Position numbers and translations under genes: made by a program. Source: Roseibacillus persicicus (GTDB lineage Bacteria > Verrucomicrobiota > Verrucomicrobiia > Verrucomicrobiales > Akkermansiaceae). Taken from it: DNA of 64,000 nucleotides. This document shows positions 15,774-25,441 of this stretch, in pieces (within the stretch, counting starts at the first letter, position 1; each line of letters opens with the position of its first letter). The DNA is taken from positions 103,742 to 167,741 of the forward strand of contig NZ_BMXI01000015.1 of NCBI RefSeq assembly GCF_014651675.1, written 5' to 3'. Below the pieces are notes generated by a model. That model was not told the origin of the DNA. It made no database searches and saw only the letters and a program-made list of their open reading frames with translations.

Positions 15774-16534
15774 GTGGTTTCACCCCAGACCTTGGCCATC
15801 AGCATGTGGCCGGCCATTGAAGGGTGGACGCCATCGGCCGCCCAGTAGTCGGGCTTGGTTCCTTTTTCGACTTCGGCAGTGAAGGCTTCCTGGAAGGGAA
15901 CCCAGGTGCAGCCAGTGGCTTCGGCGACGCGCTTGGCCGCCGCGATGCGTTCTGTCATTTCGGGAAACCAATTGTCCTTCACCGCTCCGCATTTCAGCAC
16001 GAAGGGTTCACAAATCACGATGTGGGTCTCGGGCAAGGCCTTCCGGGTCCGTTCGATGAGCGCGGTGAAACCAGTTTCGTAAGTTTCCACCGTGCCATCG
16101 TATTGTCCATTGAGCTTGTGCCAGATGTCATTGACTCCCACGAGGATGCTGAGCACGTCGGGCTTGAGGTCGATACAGTCGGCCTGCCAGCGGGAGTCGA
16201 GGTGGGGAACGCGATTGCCGCTCACCCCGCGGTTGTAGAAGGTCAGGTCAAGGTCCGGATGGCGCATCAATAGATTTGAAGCGATGTGGAACGGGTAGCC
16301 GCGTCCAAAAGCCTTGGCGTCATTGGCCTTTTTGTTTTTGCGGTCGCGGTTGGCGTCGGTGATGGAGTCACCCTGAAAGACGATCACTGCGCCTTTTTTG
16401 AGGGAAAGGGGTTTGGGCGCCTTTGCGGCGGAAGCAGTGCCGGTCAATCCGGAGGCCAAGAGACCTGCTCCGGCGAGGCCGGTCTTGAGTGCGTTGCGGC
16501 GGTTGATTGCAGCGGGGTGGCTTGGTGAATTCAT
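15761..16534 (-). CDS. Secreted SGNH/GDSL hydrolase (Tat-type signal)
   Basis: 257 residues. The N-terminus NRRNALKTGLAGAGLLASGL with a twin-Arg and a hydrophobic run suggests Tat export. The SGNH blocks are all visible: GDSITDANRD (nucleophile Ser), GVSGNRV (block II Gly), GVNDIWH (block III Asn) and DGVHPSMAGH (catalytic Asp and His). Verrucomicrobial paralogues of this type act as carbohydrate or acetyl esterases; the precise substrate is unknown. Confidence 0.85.
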   Translation of the reverse strand: MNSPSHPAAINRRNALKTGLAGAGLLASGLTGTASAAKAPKPLSLKKGAVIVFQGDSITDANRDRKNKKANDAKAFGRGYPFHIASNLLMRHPDLDLTFYNRGVSGNRVPHLDSRWQADCIDLKPDVLSILVGVNDIWHKLNGQYDGTVETYETGFTALIERTRKALPETHIVICEPFVLKCGAVKDNWFPEMTERIAAAKRVAEATGCTWVPFQEAFTAEVEKGTKPDYWAADGVHPSMAGHMLMAKVWGETTGLL

Positions 16535-16670
16535 TGCGCGGACTTTCTTCGGGCGACAGGGAGATGGCGAGAGTGAAGTTTTTGATTTTTCATTCCGTCG
16601 AGTGGAAGGGGCTGCTCATTTTTCTCCGCTGGCGGTTGCGTAGGTTGGAAAAAGCCGCTAAGTCACGGCG

Positions 16671-18071
16671 GTGCGTTTGTTTGATTCCATGACCCGCGAA
16701 GTGCGGGAGTTGCGGCCGGTTGAGGGAGATACTTTTCGTTTCTATTGCTGTGGTCCCACCGTCTATGGGCCGGCTCACATTGGGAATTTCCGCACCTTTG
16801 TGATGAATGATGTCCTCCGGCGGGTGTTGGAGGTGGGGGGCACCAAGACCTACCACGTGCGAAACATCACTGATGTGGACGACAAGACCATTCGGGATTC
16901 CGAGGCGGCGGGGGAGACCCTGAAGGCTTTTACCGGTCGATGGTTGGCGCAGTTTCATGACGATTGTGAAAAGTTGAATTGTCTGCCGCCCCATCTGGAG
17001 CCCAGTGCGGTGGAACACATCCCCCAGCAGATCCAGATGATCGAAGAGCTGGTGGCAAAGGGGCATGCCTACGCGCCCGGCGATGGCTCGGTCTATTTCA
17101 AGATTTCTTCCTTTCCCGAGTATGGCAAGCTTTCGCGGCTCGATACCCGCGAGCTGGACCTTGGCAAAACCCAATCCGAGCGAGCGGGAGAGTTGGCGGA
17201 CGAGTATGAGAAAGACAGCATCTCCGACTTCGTGTTGTGGAAGGGAAAGCGCGATGGCGATGGTGACAACTTTTGGGACAGTTCCTGGGGTCCCGGCCGG
17301 CCGGGGTGGCACCTGGAGTGTTCCGCGATGATTCGTGAATACCTGGGCGATACCTTTGATCTCCATAGTGGCGGGGAAGATCTCGCCTTTCCCCATCACG
17401 AGAATGAAATCGCGCAGAGTCAGTGCTGCTGTGGAGGGCAGTTTGCCCTTCATTGGTTCCATGGCGCCCACCTTCTGGTCAATGGTAAGAAAATGTCCAA
17501 GAGCGCCGGCACGGTCTTCACAATAGCGGATCTGGAGGCCAAAGGTTTCACTGCGGGAGAGGTTCGTTACGAGCTATTGAGCGCCTACTATCGCAAGCAG
17601 GCCAATTTCACCCTCGAGTCCCTCCACGCCAAGCGCGAGGCTCTCGGCAAGTTGGCGAAGGTGGAAGCCGAGCTGCGGGCGAAAGTGGGAGAGAGCGAAG
17701 TGCCTGCTTATCAAGATTTGCTGGGGCTTGCCTCTTTCGGGGTCTTCGCCGAGGCCTGGTCGAAGTTGGAGAACGATCTGAACACGGCCGCCGCTATTGG
17801 CGCGCTCTTTACGGGAATCAAAACGGCGGCCACCAAGGAGGATTGGTTGGGCTTGCATGGCATTCTTGCTGCTTTGGGCCTGGTGCTCCCGGTGCTCGAA
17901 GAAGATGGCGAACTCGATATTCCTGAAAACGTGCGTGCGCTGGCGGAAGCGCGTTGGGCAGCCCGATCCGCGAAGGATTGGGCGAAATCCGACGAGCTGC
18001 GCGACGCGCTCAAGGATTTGGGCTGGGTGGCCAAAGACGGGCGGGAAGGTTATGAGCTGGAGCGTCTCTAG
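16671..18071 (+). CDS. cysS: Cysteinyl-tRNA synthetase
   Basis: 466 residues, class I aminoacyl-tRNA synthetase charging tRNA-Cys. Landmarks: CCGPTVYGPAHIGN with a zinc-ligand Cys and the HIGH-type loop near residue 36, WHLECSAM, GGEDLAFPHHENE, and KKMSKSAG (KMSKS loop). Start taken as GTG at 16671, giving the usual short N-terminus RLFDSMTREV; the ATG at 16689 is the alternative. Convergent to none; upstream neighbour is divergent, with a 136-nt gap that should hold both promoters. Confidence 0.96.
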   Translation: MRLFDSMTREVRELRPVEGDTFRFYCCGPTVYGPAHIGNFRTFVMNDVLRRVLEVGGTKTYHVRNITDVDDKTIRDSEAAGETLKAFTGRWLAQFHDDCEKLNCLPPHLEPSAVEHIPQQIQMIEELVAKGHAYAPGDGSVYFKISSFPEYGKLSRLDTRELDLGKTQSERAGELADEYEKDSISDFVLWKGKRDGDGDNFWDSSWGPGRPGWHLECSAMIREYLGDTFDLHSGGEDLAFPHHENEIAQSQCCCGGQFALHWFHGAHLLVNGKKMSKSAGTVFTIADLEAKGFTAGEVRYELLSAYYRKQANFTLESLHAKREALGKLAKVEAELRAKVGESEVPAYQDLLGLASFGVFAEAWSKLENDLNTAAAIGALFTGIKTAATKEDWLGLHGILAALGLVLPVLEEDGELDIPENVRALAEARWAARSAKDWAKSDELRDALKDLGWVAKDGREGYELERL

Positions 18072-18099
18072 TCCCGGGCTTGGACAGGTCTCTTTTAGT

Positions 18100-18135
18100 T
18101 CAAAACGAAAGTATTTTGACTCGTTCGCGTCAAAA
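18100..18135 (+). promoter_or_regulatory. Nested inverted repeats upstream of the peptide-transport operon
   Basis: TTTTGAC (18114-18120) and GTCAAAA (18129-18135) form a perfect inverted repeat with an 8-nt spacer; a further TCAAAA copy just upstream (about 18100) can pair with the same TTTTGA arm. Three alternating arms in the 142-nt gap between cysS and the permease gene suggest an operator or leader switch; no T-run follows. Confidence 0.4.
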
Positions 18136-18213
18136 ACAGTAACTCTTTGACAGAAGGGCGTGATGGCTGCTTGATCCCTGAGCGCAGCCCGATAGATCAA
18201 CAGCACCTCCATC

Positions 18214-19575
18214 ATGAAAGATTACTTCATTCGCCGCTTACTCTTGGTCCCTGTGACCATGCTTGGAGTGACCTTTCTGGTCTTTCTCATTACTCGGGCT
18301 GCTCCTGGTGGTCCCTTGGAAAAGGCGATGATGGAAGCGCAGATGGCGTCTGATGGCGGCGGCAGCGGAGGCGGTCGCCAGCAAGCCGGGGGATTGGACG
18401 AGGAGACTATCGAGGCCAATGAGGAGGAGTTTGGTTACGACAAGCCGGTCGGCATCGCATACCTGCAATGGCTCGGTCTGTGGCAACGCGAGCGGGCGAT
18501 CTCCAAGAGCGAATTCTATGAACGAGGCGAAGACAGTCTCGGCTCCGACCTGATCAAGGATCCTGAGAATGAGACCCTGGTTGTTCTCAAGGGAGGAGTG
18601 GGGAGGGAAGTCTTTGTTAGAAAAGACGGGAATACTGCGACCAAGGCCTTTTACGTTGATGCACCCAAGGAATCTCTCTCGGGAAACGGATGGAAGGTGC
18701 GCATCGAAAGTCCTCGCGATCGCAAGCTCCGCTGGGTTCGTCGGGAAGGAAAGAAGATTGATAAAGCGCCTGACTACAAGCCACGGGCAGTGATCTATCA
18801 GGCCAAGCTTTCGGGTGTTCTGCAAGGGGACTTTGGGCAGTCCAAGCAATTCGGAGATCCTGTTCTCAGTCTGATTGGCGACCGCATCCCGATCGCTCTT
18901 TATTTTGGAATTCTTACAACCATCATCACCTACTCGGTGTGCCTTCCGCTTGGAATTCTCAAGGCGATCAAGCACCGGACCTTTCTAGATAATGCGACTT
19001 CAATTCTCATTTTCGTCGGCTACTCCGTGCCGGGTTTTGCCTTGGGCGCACTTATGGTAGTCTACCTGGCTGCGCGGGCGGGATGGTTTCCGATGTTCGG
19101 TCTGGACTCGCCGGAGCTGGCTGACATGGACTGGTGGTCTTGGGAGCGGATTGTGGATCGCGCCCATCACACCGTGCTGCCCCTGATCTGCTATGTGGTT
19201 GGGAGCTTCGCTTTTTTAACCATGATGATGAAGAACAGTCTGATGGACAACCTGGCGTCCGACTATGTGCGGACCGCTGTGGCCAAGGGCGTCAATTACC
19301 GCCGGGCGGTCTTCAAGCACGCCTTCCGCAACTCGATCATTCCGGTGGCCTCAACCTTGGGCCAACTCATTACCGTCCTGGTGGGGGGCAGCATCCTGAT
19401 TGAGAGCGTCTTCGATATTCAGGGCTTTGGCCTGTTGCAGTATCAGGCGCTGTTAGGTCGGGATACTCCGGTCATTATGGGCACCCTGACCATCGCGGCC
19501 TTTCTGCTGGTGGTCGGCAATATCTTATCGGACTTCATCGTGGCGATGATTGATCCCCGCGTGAAATTCAACTGA
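18214..19575 (+). CDS. YejB/OppB-like peptide ABC permease
   Basis: 453 residues, longer than a standard OppB (~310) because of a large insertion. Helix 1 (about residues 8-28) is followed by RAAPGGPLEKAMMEAQM, a Gly/Ser/Gln run, then LDEETIEANEEEFGYDKPVG, the element seen in YejB proteins. A charged ~120-residue periplasmic segment follows before GDFGQSKQF and the five-helix core. The EAA loop is AVAKGVNYRRAVFKHAFRNS. Inner-membrane half of a peptide importer; first gene of a five-gene operon, 10 nt before the next. Confidence 0.9.
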   Translation: MKDYFIRRLLLVPVTMLGVTFLVFLITRAAPGGPLEKAMMEAQMASDGGGSGGGRQQAGGLDEETIEANEEEFGYDKPVGIAYLQWLGLWQRERAISKSEFYERGEDSLGSDLIKDPENETLVVLKGGVGREVFVRKDGNTATKAFYVDAPKESLSGNGWKVRIESPRDRKLRWVRREGKKIDKAPDYKPRAVIYQAKLSGVLQGDFGQSKQFGDPVLSLIGDRIPIALYFGILTTIITYSVCLPLGILKAIKHRTFLDNATSILIFVGYSVPGFALGALMVVYLAARAGWFPMFGLDSPELADMDWWSWERIVDRAHHTVLPLICYVVGSFAFLTMMMKNSLMDNLASDYVRTAVAKGVNYRRAVFKHAFRNSIIPVASTLGQLITVLVGGSILIESVFDIQGFGLLQYQALLGRDTPVIMGTLTIAAFLLVVGNILSDFIVAMIDPRVKFN

Positions 19576-19585
19576 GGCAAAGACG

Positions 19586-21175
19586 ATGGCAAAACTGATA
19601 GGTTGGATTTTAATGATAGGTGCGATCCTCGCTGGGATTGCCGACTGGAACCAGTTCCGGCTACCCGGGGTGGGGCTGGCCTTCGAGATGACTCGAGACA
19701 TGGAGTTGTTCATGGACGCTCCTTGGTATTCCGGAGGGCAACTTCCCTGGTTGGGATGGGCGGTGAATATTCTGGTGTGGATCATTGGTGCTTGGCTGGT
19801 GGCCAGCTTTTCGGGGGTGACGAAGTTCCGTCCGCTCACTCTCCGACGGATGCAACGCTTTCGCGAAATCAAGCGTGGTTACTGGTCCTTGATCACCCTG
19901 CTGGTTTTGGGCTTCCTGGCGGCGCTGGACTTTATCGTGGTGGGCTCGGAAGCACTCGCTGTGCGGCATGAGGGGAAGTGGTCTTTTCCCGCCTTTTCAT
20001 ATGATATTGAAAAGGGTGAGTTCTATGGGATGGAAGGCGAAGGAGCGGCCGGACCGCCCGATTACCGTCAGTTGAGCAAGTCTTGGAAAGAAGCCGAGTT
20101 GGACTCGTTGGTGATCTTTCCGCTTTGGCGATACGCCCCAACCGGTGACGCTATTACCGCTCTGGCGACTCCTTTGAAGGTGGATGGAGATGTGCTCTAT
20201 GAAGGACGCAAGCCCTTTAATGGCTATGCATCCAAGGTCTATGATTTGGAGCGCCCCGAGTTGCGCCACATCAGCTATCGCTTCCGCGACGGTCTGCGCG
20301 ATGGCCGGGCGGAAGGATGGAATGAGGAGCAAGAACGCGTCTATGGCGCCACGTATCGCAAGGGCAAGCTGGTCATTGGCTCGGAAAGTTATTCTGGCAA
20401 AGGGTCGGTGGAAGAATTTTTGGGAAAGGACACCAGCGAGATTGTCCACGTTCACTTTCAACCCGCTCCTCCTTCGCGTGATCACTGGCTGGGAACTACC
20501 TCCCAAGGGTATGATGTGATCTCGTATCTCTATGGTGGCCTCCAGGCCAACTTCCAGGCCGCCTTGGTCTACATCCCTTTGGTGTATGGTATCGGAGTCA
20601 CCATTGGCCTGTTGATGGGGTATTTCGGCGGAACCTTCGATTTGATCGTGCAGCGTTTCATCGAGATTCTGTCAAACGTTCCCAGCCTCTTCGTAATTAT
20701 GATCGTGAGCCTCTCGGTGCCCGCGGCAGTGAAGGAGGACTATGGTCTGTGGATTATTGTGGGCATCTCGGTGGTCTTTGGATGGATGGGGATGACCTAT
20801 CTGATGCGGACCTCGGCCTTGAAAGAGAAGTCACGGGACTACATCGCGGCAGCGCGGGTGATGGGGGCGACCACTCCGCGAATCCTGAGCAAGCATTTGT
20901 TACCAAACTCCGTGTCGATTGTGGTGACCTTGATTCCGTTCTCGATCTCCGGGTTGGTCATGTCGTTGGCCGCTCTCGATTACCTTGGTTTTGGTGTTCC
21001 GGTTCGTTATGCGACCTGGGGCAAGTTGCTTCGCGAAGGTCTTGAGAATCTGTCTTCTCCCTGGTTGGCAGCGACCGCCTTTTTTGCGCTCGTGAGCCTT
21101 CTCGTCCTGGTCACCTTTGTCGGAGAGGCTGTTCGGGAGGCCTTTGATCCGAAAAAATTCAGCTTCTACAAATGA
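19586..21175 (+). CDS. YejE/OppC-like peptide ABC permease
   Basis: 529 residues, much longer than OppC (~300). Three hydrophobic helices lie in the first ~120 residues, interrupted by RPLTLRRMQRFREIKRGYWS, typical of the YejE/OppC N-terminus. A ~190-residue hydrophilic domain (about 130-315) precedes HWLGTTSQGYDVISYLYGG, the usual entry into the transport core, then the EAA loop (AAARVMGATTPRILSKHLLPN). The stop overlaps the ATG of the binding-protein gene (ATGA). Works with the OppB-like partner. Confidence 0.9.
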   Translation: MAKLIGWILMIGAILAGIADWNQFRLPGVGLAFEMTRDMELFMDAPWYSGGQLPWLGWAVNILVWIIGAWLVASFSGVTKFRPLTLRRMQRFREIKRGYWSLITLLVLGFLAALDFIVVGSEALAVRHEGKWSFPAFSYDIEKGEFYGMEGEGAAGPPDYRQLSKSWKEAELDSLVIFPLWRYAPTGDAITALATPLKVDGDVLYEGRKPFNGYASKVYDLERPELRHISYRFRDGLRDGRAEGWNEEQERVYGATYRKGKLVIGSESYSGKGSVEEFLGKDTSEIVHVHFQPAPPSRDHWLGTTSQGYDVISYLYGGLQANFQAALVYIPLVYGIGVTIGLLMGYFGGTFDLIVQRFIEILSNVPSLFVIMIVSLSVPAAVKEDYGLWIIVGISVVFGWMGMTYLMRTSALKEKSRDYIAAARVMGATTPRILSKHLLPNSVSIVVTLIPFSISGLVMSLAALDYLGFGVPVRYATWGKLLREGLENLSSPWLAATAFFALVSLLVLVTFVGEAVREAFDPKKFSFYK

Positions 21176-23340
21176 GTCTTCTTCGCACCGTTTCATTTTC
21201 GTTTCTTGGCCTTGTCCTCTTGCTGCAACTTTGCGGCTGCAAGGACAATGATGAGGTGGGCAAGATGGGGCTCAATTCCGAGGCCTTCTATGCTCGATAC
21301 AATCGCTACATCGCCGACTGGTTGGAAGGGGAGAAGCAGCGGGCCAGCGAGGAAATTGCCAAGATTGAGAAGTCGTTGGCGGAAGCTGCTGATGAGGAGG
21401 AACAGAAGCGCCTCCAGAGCTCCCTTGCTGAGTTTCAGCGGCAAGTGGACCGGGCAGAGTTCCGGCAAGGCCTGGGTGACTTTTTCGCCTTCAAAGACCC
21501 CGTCGAACTTCCTGAAAATCTCGTCTGGGAAGATGGAATGGACGCGCCGGATATCGGAGACCCAGCGGCCAAGAAGGGTGGTGTTTTCAACTACTTCTGG
21601 ACGACTTTTCCTCCTACTGTTCGCCAAATTGGTTCCAATTCGAACAACGGGGCCAGAGGCGACTTGTATGATTTGATCGAGGTCTACCTCGTGCACTTTC
21701 ATCCGGTGACGCAGCAGATCATTCCCGGGATAGCCAAGGAGTGGGCTCTCTCAGAGGATGGCCGCACGGTTTACTTCCGCCTTCATCCCGAGGCGAAATT
21801 TAATGACGGGCATCCTATCGAGGCGGAGGATTTTCTCACTTGGGCCCGACTCCGACTCGCCGATCAAGTGGATTCCATTTACTTCAAGCAGGCTATCCGC
21901 GAGCAATTCGCACAGTTCTCGGTCTATGGTCCGCATCTGCTGGGGATTACCTTACCAGAGGCCAAGTCCAAGGACTTCATGCCCTATGAGTGTGGCTCGA
22001 TTGGGCCGGGCGCGACTCATTTTTTCAAAGACTTCGGCCCTGACTTTGAGGAGCGTTATCAGTGGGTGGTGCCGCCGACGTCCGCACCCTATCGCATGGA
22101 CCCTGAGGATTTAGTGAAGGGTGAGTCCCTCACTCTCACCCGGGTGGATGACTGGTGGTTGCGCGATCGCAAGTTCTACCGCAACCGCTTCAATGCCGAC
22201 AAGATTGTCTATCGGGTGATCAACAACCCGACCAAGGCTTGGGAACTTTTTCGCGCCGGGGAGTTGGATTATTTCGGCATCACCTTGCCCGAATACTATT
22301 ATGACCGCTCGGAGATGCCTGCGGTCTTCGATGGGTATGTGGAGCGCTCGACTTGGTATAACCAATACCCGCGCTTGCCTTGGGGACTCTATTTCAACAC
22401 GGCAGAACCCCCCTTGGACAACAAGATGATTCGGCGCGGGTTGGCCTACGCCACGAACTGGGACAAAGTCATTGATGTGGTCTTCCGGGGAGACTTTTCT
22501 CGCTTGGATGGCTTCACTTCCGGGTATGGAAAGATCACTAATCCCGACGTTAAGGCTCGGCCGTTTTCCATCAACAAGGCTCGCGAAGCCTTCGCTGCCG
22601 CCGGCTACACTCGAGAGGATAAGGATGGCATCCTGATGAATGAGCAGGGCAAGAGACTGGAGGTCTCCTTGACCTTCACCTCCAGTCCCGAACGGGCCAA
22701 GATCATGGTGGTGCTCAAAGAAGAGGCCCGCAAGGCTGGGGTGAATTACATCCTGGATGGTCTGGAGGCCACTTCAGCTTACAAGAAGGTGGTCTCAAAA
22801 GAGCACCAGGGTTACTTTTCCGCCTGGCAATTCACGCCGCCGGCACCGGCCTATTACGAGTATTTCCATTCGCGGAATGCTTATGATGAGAAGGGGAACC
22901 GGAAGGCACAAACCAACAACGTCTTCTCCTATGCCGACGACCGCATGGATGTCCTGACGGACAACTACCGCAATGCCCGCACAATGGAGGAGCTCATTGA
23001 GAATGCGCACGAGATTCAAGCCATCGTCGCAGAGGAGGATCTCTTCATCCCCGGATACACCAACGAGTTCTCTCGGGTTGCAACTTGGCGTTGGGTTCGA
23101 TGGCCTGATACCGAGGAGACTCGTTTCGCACCGCCTCTATCCTATATTCCGATGGAAAGTTATGTCTATTGGATTGATGAGGACATCAAAGAGGAAACCT
23201 TGGAAGCCAAGCGGAAGGGAACGACGTTCCCTGAGGTAGAAAGAGTCGTGGAAGCTTATCGAACACAACCGAAACTCGAAGAACCCGCCCCGAGCGAGCC
23301 GAGACAGGAAATCAATTTGGAGGAGGGCATCGAGGAATGA
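21172..23340 (+). CDS. YejA-like peptide-binding lipoprotein (SBP family 5)
   Basis: 722 residues. A signal peptide ends in LQLCGC, a probable lipobox with the second Cys lipidated. An unusual ~80-residue charged coiled coil follows (YIADWLEGEKQRASEEIAKI and on), then a family-5 binding protein body: KKGGVFNYFWTTFPPTVR, YLVHFHPVTQQIIPGIAKEW, DGRTVYFRLHPEAKFNDG and AYATNWDKVID. This matches the YejA type (Tyr/Trp-rich, large) rather than DppA. Captures peptides for the adjacent permeases. Overlaps its neighbours at both ends by 4 nt. Confidence 0.9.
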   Translation: MSLLRTVSFSFLGLVLLLQLCGCKDNDEVGKMGLNSEAFYARYNRYIADWLEGEKQRASEEIAKIEKSLAEAADEEEQKRLQSSLAEFQRQVDRAEFRQGLGDFFAFKDPVELPENLVWEDGMDAPDIGDPAAKKGGVFNYFWTTFPPTVRQIGSNSNNGARGDLYDLIEVYLVHFHPVTQQIIPGIAKEWALSEDGRTVYFRLHPEAKFNDGHPIEAEDFLTWARLRLADQVDSIYFKQAIREQFAQFSVYGPHLLGITLPEAKSKDFMPYECGSIGPGATHFFKDFGPDFEERYQWVVPPTSAPYRMDPEDLVKGESLTLTRVDDWWLRDRKFYRNRFNADKIVYRVINNPTKAWELFRAGELDYFGITLPEYYYDRSEMPAVFDGYVERSTWYNQYPRLPWGLYFNTAEPPLDNKMIRRGLAYATNWDKVIDVVFRGDFSRLDGFTSGYGKITNPDVKARPFSINKAREAFAAAGYTREDKDGILMNEQGKRLEVSLTFTSSPERAKIMVVLKEEARKAGVNYILDGLEATSAYKKVVSKEHQGYFSAWQFTPPAPAYYEYFHSRNAYDEKGNRKAQTNNVFSYADDRMDVLTDNYRNARTMEELIENAHEIQAIVAEEDLFIPGYTNEFSRVATWRWVRWPDTEETRFAPPLSYIPMESYVYWIDEDIKEETLEAKRKGTTFPEVERVVEAYRTQPKLEEPAPSEPRQEINLEEGIEE

Positions 23341-24314
23341 GCAAAGGACTGTTAGAGATTCATGATTTGGTCACCAGTTTCAAGACCGACTCCGGTTGGG
23401 TCCGGGCGGTTGACAAGGTGAGCTTCAGCGTTGACGCGGGGAAGTCGGTTGGCCTGGTGGGCGAATCCGGATGCGGCAAGACGGTGACTGCAATGTCCAT
23501 CGTTGACCTTTTACCCAAACCGTCCGGCCACGTTCTGGAAGGAGAGATTTTACTGAAAGGCGAGGACCTCCGCACGGTGTCGGACTCCCGATTGCGTAAG
23601 GTGCGGGGAGGGGAAGTCGGTGTGATCTTCCAAGAACCCATGACAGCTCTCAATCCGGTGCATCGCATTGGCAAGCAGCTGGTGGAGGTCATTCGTTTGC
23701 ACAAGAGAATTGGTGCGCGCAAGGCCTTGCAGGTGGCAATTGAGTGGCTGGAAAAGGTTGGAATTCCTGACCCCGCCAGCCGGGTAATGGCCTATCCCCA
23801 TCAGCTCTCGGGAGGGATGCGTCAACGGGTGATGATTGCGATGGCCTTGTGCTGTGAGCCTGAGCTGGTTATCGCCGATGAGCCCACGACTGCCTTGGAC
23901 GTGACAGTTCAGGCCCAGATTTTGGAGCTCTTGGAGCAGATGCGGCGAGACCTCGGAATGTCGGTTTTGCTCATTACCCACGACTTGGGAGTCATCGCCG
24001 AGCAGTGCGAGGAAGTGGTGGTGATGTATGCCGGCCGGGTGGTGGAAAAAGGAGCCGTAGAGGATGTTTTCAAGAATCCGGCTCACGCCTACACCAAGGG
24101 CTTGTTGAACTCCATTCCGCGGCTGGAGAACGAGCGCAAGAGCGAGTTGAATACTATCCCGGGACAGGTCGCTTCGATTGCCGATTTTGTTTCGGGCTGC
24201 CGATTCTGCCAGCGTATGGGGCGCCGCAGTACGATGATTCACCGCCGCCCTCCTTATGTTGAAATCGCAGACGGTCATTGGGTGGAAGCCTGTAGAGAGT
24301 GCTACGAAGGATGA
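23337..24314 (+). CDS. OppD-type ABC ATPase
   Basis: 325 residues. Walker A GESGCGKTVTAM, Q-loop FQEPMTALNPVH, signature LSGGMRQRVMIAMAL, Walker B LVIADEPTTALD, and the H-loop ITHDLGVIA are complete. The C-terminal extension GCRFCQRMGRRSTMI...CRECY is the Cys-bearing oligopeptide-transporter C-domain of OppD/DppD (a possible iron-sulfur site in the family). Start ATG overlaps the binding-protein stop; its own stop overlaps the next start. Confidence 0.95.
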   Translation: MSKGLLEIHDLVTSFKTDSGWVRAVDKVSFSVDAGKSVGLVGESGCGKTVTAMSIVDLLPKPSGHVLEGEILLKGEDLRTVSDSRLRKVRGGEVGVIFQEPMTALNPVHRIGKQLVEVIRLHKRIGARKALQVAIEWLEKVGIPDPASRVMAYPHQLSGGMRQRVMIAMALCCEPELVIADEPTTALDVTVQAQILELLEQMRRDLGMSVLLITHDLGVIAEQCEEVVVMYAGRVVEKGAVEDVFKNPAHAYTKGLLNSIPRLENERKSELNTIPGQVASIADFVSGCRFCQRMGRRSTMIHRRPPYVEIADGHWVEACRECYEG

Positions 24315-25351
24315 GTAACCAAATTTCGAAGAAGAACCGGCCTCTCCTCGAGGTTAACAACCTCAAGCAATACTTTCCGGTCAAAGGAGGAGTTTTTGGC
24401 CGCAAGGTCGGCGATGTGAAGGCTGTCGATGGCGTATCGCTCAAGATCGGAAAAGGGGAAACCCTGGGGCTCGTGGGAGAGAGTGGTTGTGGAAAGTCGA
24501 CTCTGGGAAAATCGATCGTGCGATTGCTCAAACCCACCGCTGGCTCGATTCACTTTCAGGGAAATGACATCACGCACATGGCGCAGCCTGCGCTGAGGCC
24601 GTTGCGACAGGATTTTCAGATGGTTTTCCAAGATCCGGCCGAGTCGTTGGACTCGCGGATGAACGTGAATGAACTGGTTGCCGAACCTCTGATCATTCAG
24701 CACATGGGAAATGCGCGGCAGCGCAGGGAAAGAGTCGCGGAGTTGCTGGACAAGGTCGGCCTGCCCAAGTCGGCGGCGCAAAAGTTTCCGTTCGAGTTCA
24801 GCGGTGGTCAGCGTCAACGGATTGGTATTGCTCGTGCCCTCGCCGTGAATCCGGATCTTTTGATTCTGGATGAGCCAGTCAGTGCTCTTGATGTGAGTGT
24901 GCAAGCGCAAGTCATCAATCTGCTGTTAGAGCTGCAACGTGAGCTTGGACTGAGCTATCTCTTCATTGCCCATGATTTGGCAGTGGTGAAGCATGTGAGT
25001 GATCGGGTCGCGGTGATGTATCTGGGCAAACTGGTGGAAGAGGCGCCGGCGGATGAACTTTACGAGGATCCCAAACACGCCTACACCAAGGCACTTTTTA
25101 CCGCGATTCCGGTTCCGGATCCCGGGAACCAGCGCAAGCGGACGATTCTGGAGGGTGAAGTTCCTTCGCCCATCAATCCTCCGGCCGGAAGTGCCTTCGG
25201 AAGTCGAATCAATCATCCTGATTATGAGAAAACCATTGGGGTGGACTTGACTCCGGTTGAGGTGTCGCCCGGCCATCTGGTGGCACCGGATGTCTGTTGT
25301 CTCGAGCCTGAAGTTTACGCCGGGCTGACCAAGGAGGAGCCTTCGGAGTAA
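24311..25351 (+). CDS. OppF-type ABC ATPase
   Basis: 346 residues from the ATG at 24311 that overlaps the preceding stop (the longer frame from 24299 adds four residues). Contains NNLKQYFPVKGGVFGRKVG, typical of OppF/DppF, Walker A GESGCGKSTLGK, Q-loop FQDPAESLDSRMNV, signature FSGGQRQRIGIARAL, Walker B LILDEPVSALD, and H-loop IAHDLAVVKH. Pairs with the OppD-type ATPase as the two-nucleotide-binding-domain engine; in E. coli Yej these are fused as YejF. Last gene of the operon. Confidence 0.95.
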   Translation: MSNQISKKNRPLLEVNNLKQYFPVKGGVFGRKVGDVKAVDGVSLKIGKGETLGLVGESGCGKSTLGKSIVRLLKPTAGSIHFQGNDITHMAQPALRPLRQDFQMVFQDPAESLDSRMNVNELVAEPLIIQHMGNARQRRERVAELLDKVGLPKSAAQKFPFEFSGGQRQRIGIARALAVNPDLLILDEPVSALDVSVQAQVINLLLELQRELGLSYLFIAHDLAVVKHVSDRVAVMYLGKLVEEAPADELYEDPKHAYTKALFTAIPVPDPGNQRKRTILEGEVPSPINPPAGSAFGSRINHPDYEKTIGVDLTPVEVSPGHLVAPDVCCLEPEVYAGLTKEEPSE

Positions 25352-25441
25352 GGGCTTCCGCAACTGAGGTCCGATAAACATCTCGAACGGGCTGTTCCTT
25401 TTTTGCAAGAAGAGGGGGCAGGAAGCTATTTCCGCAATAGC

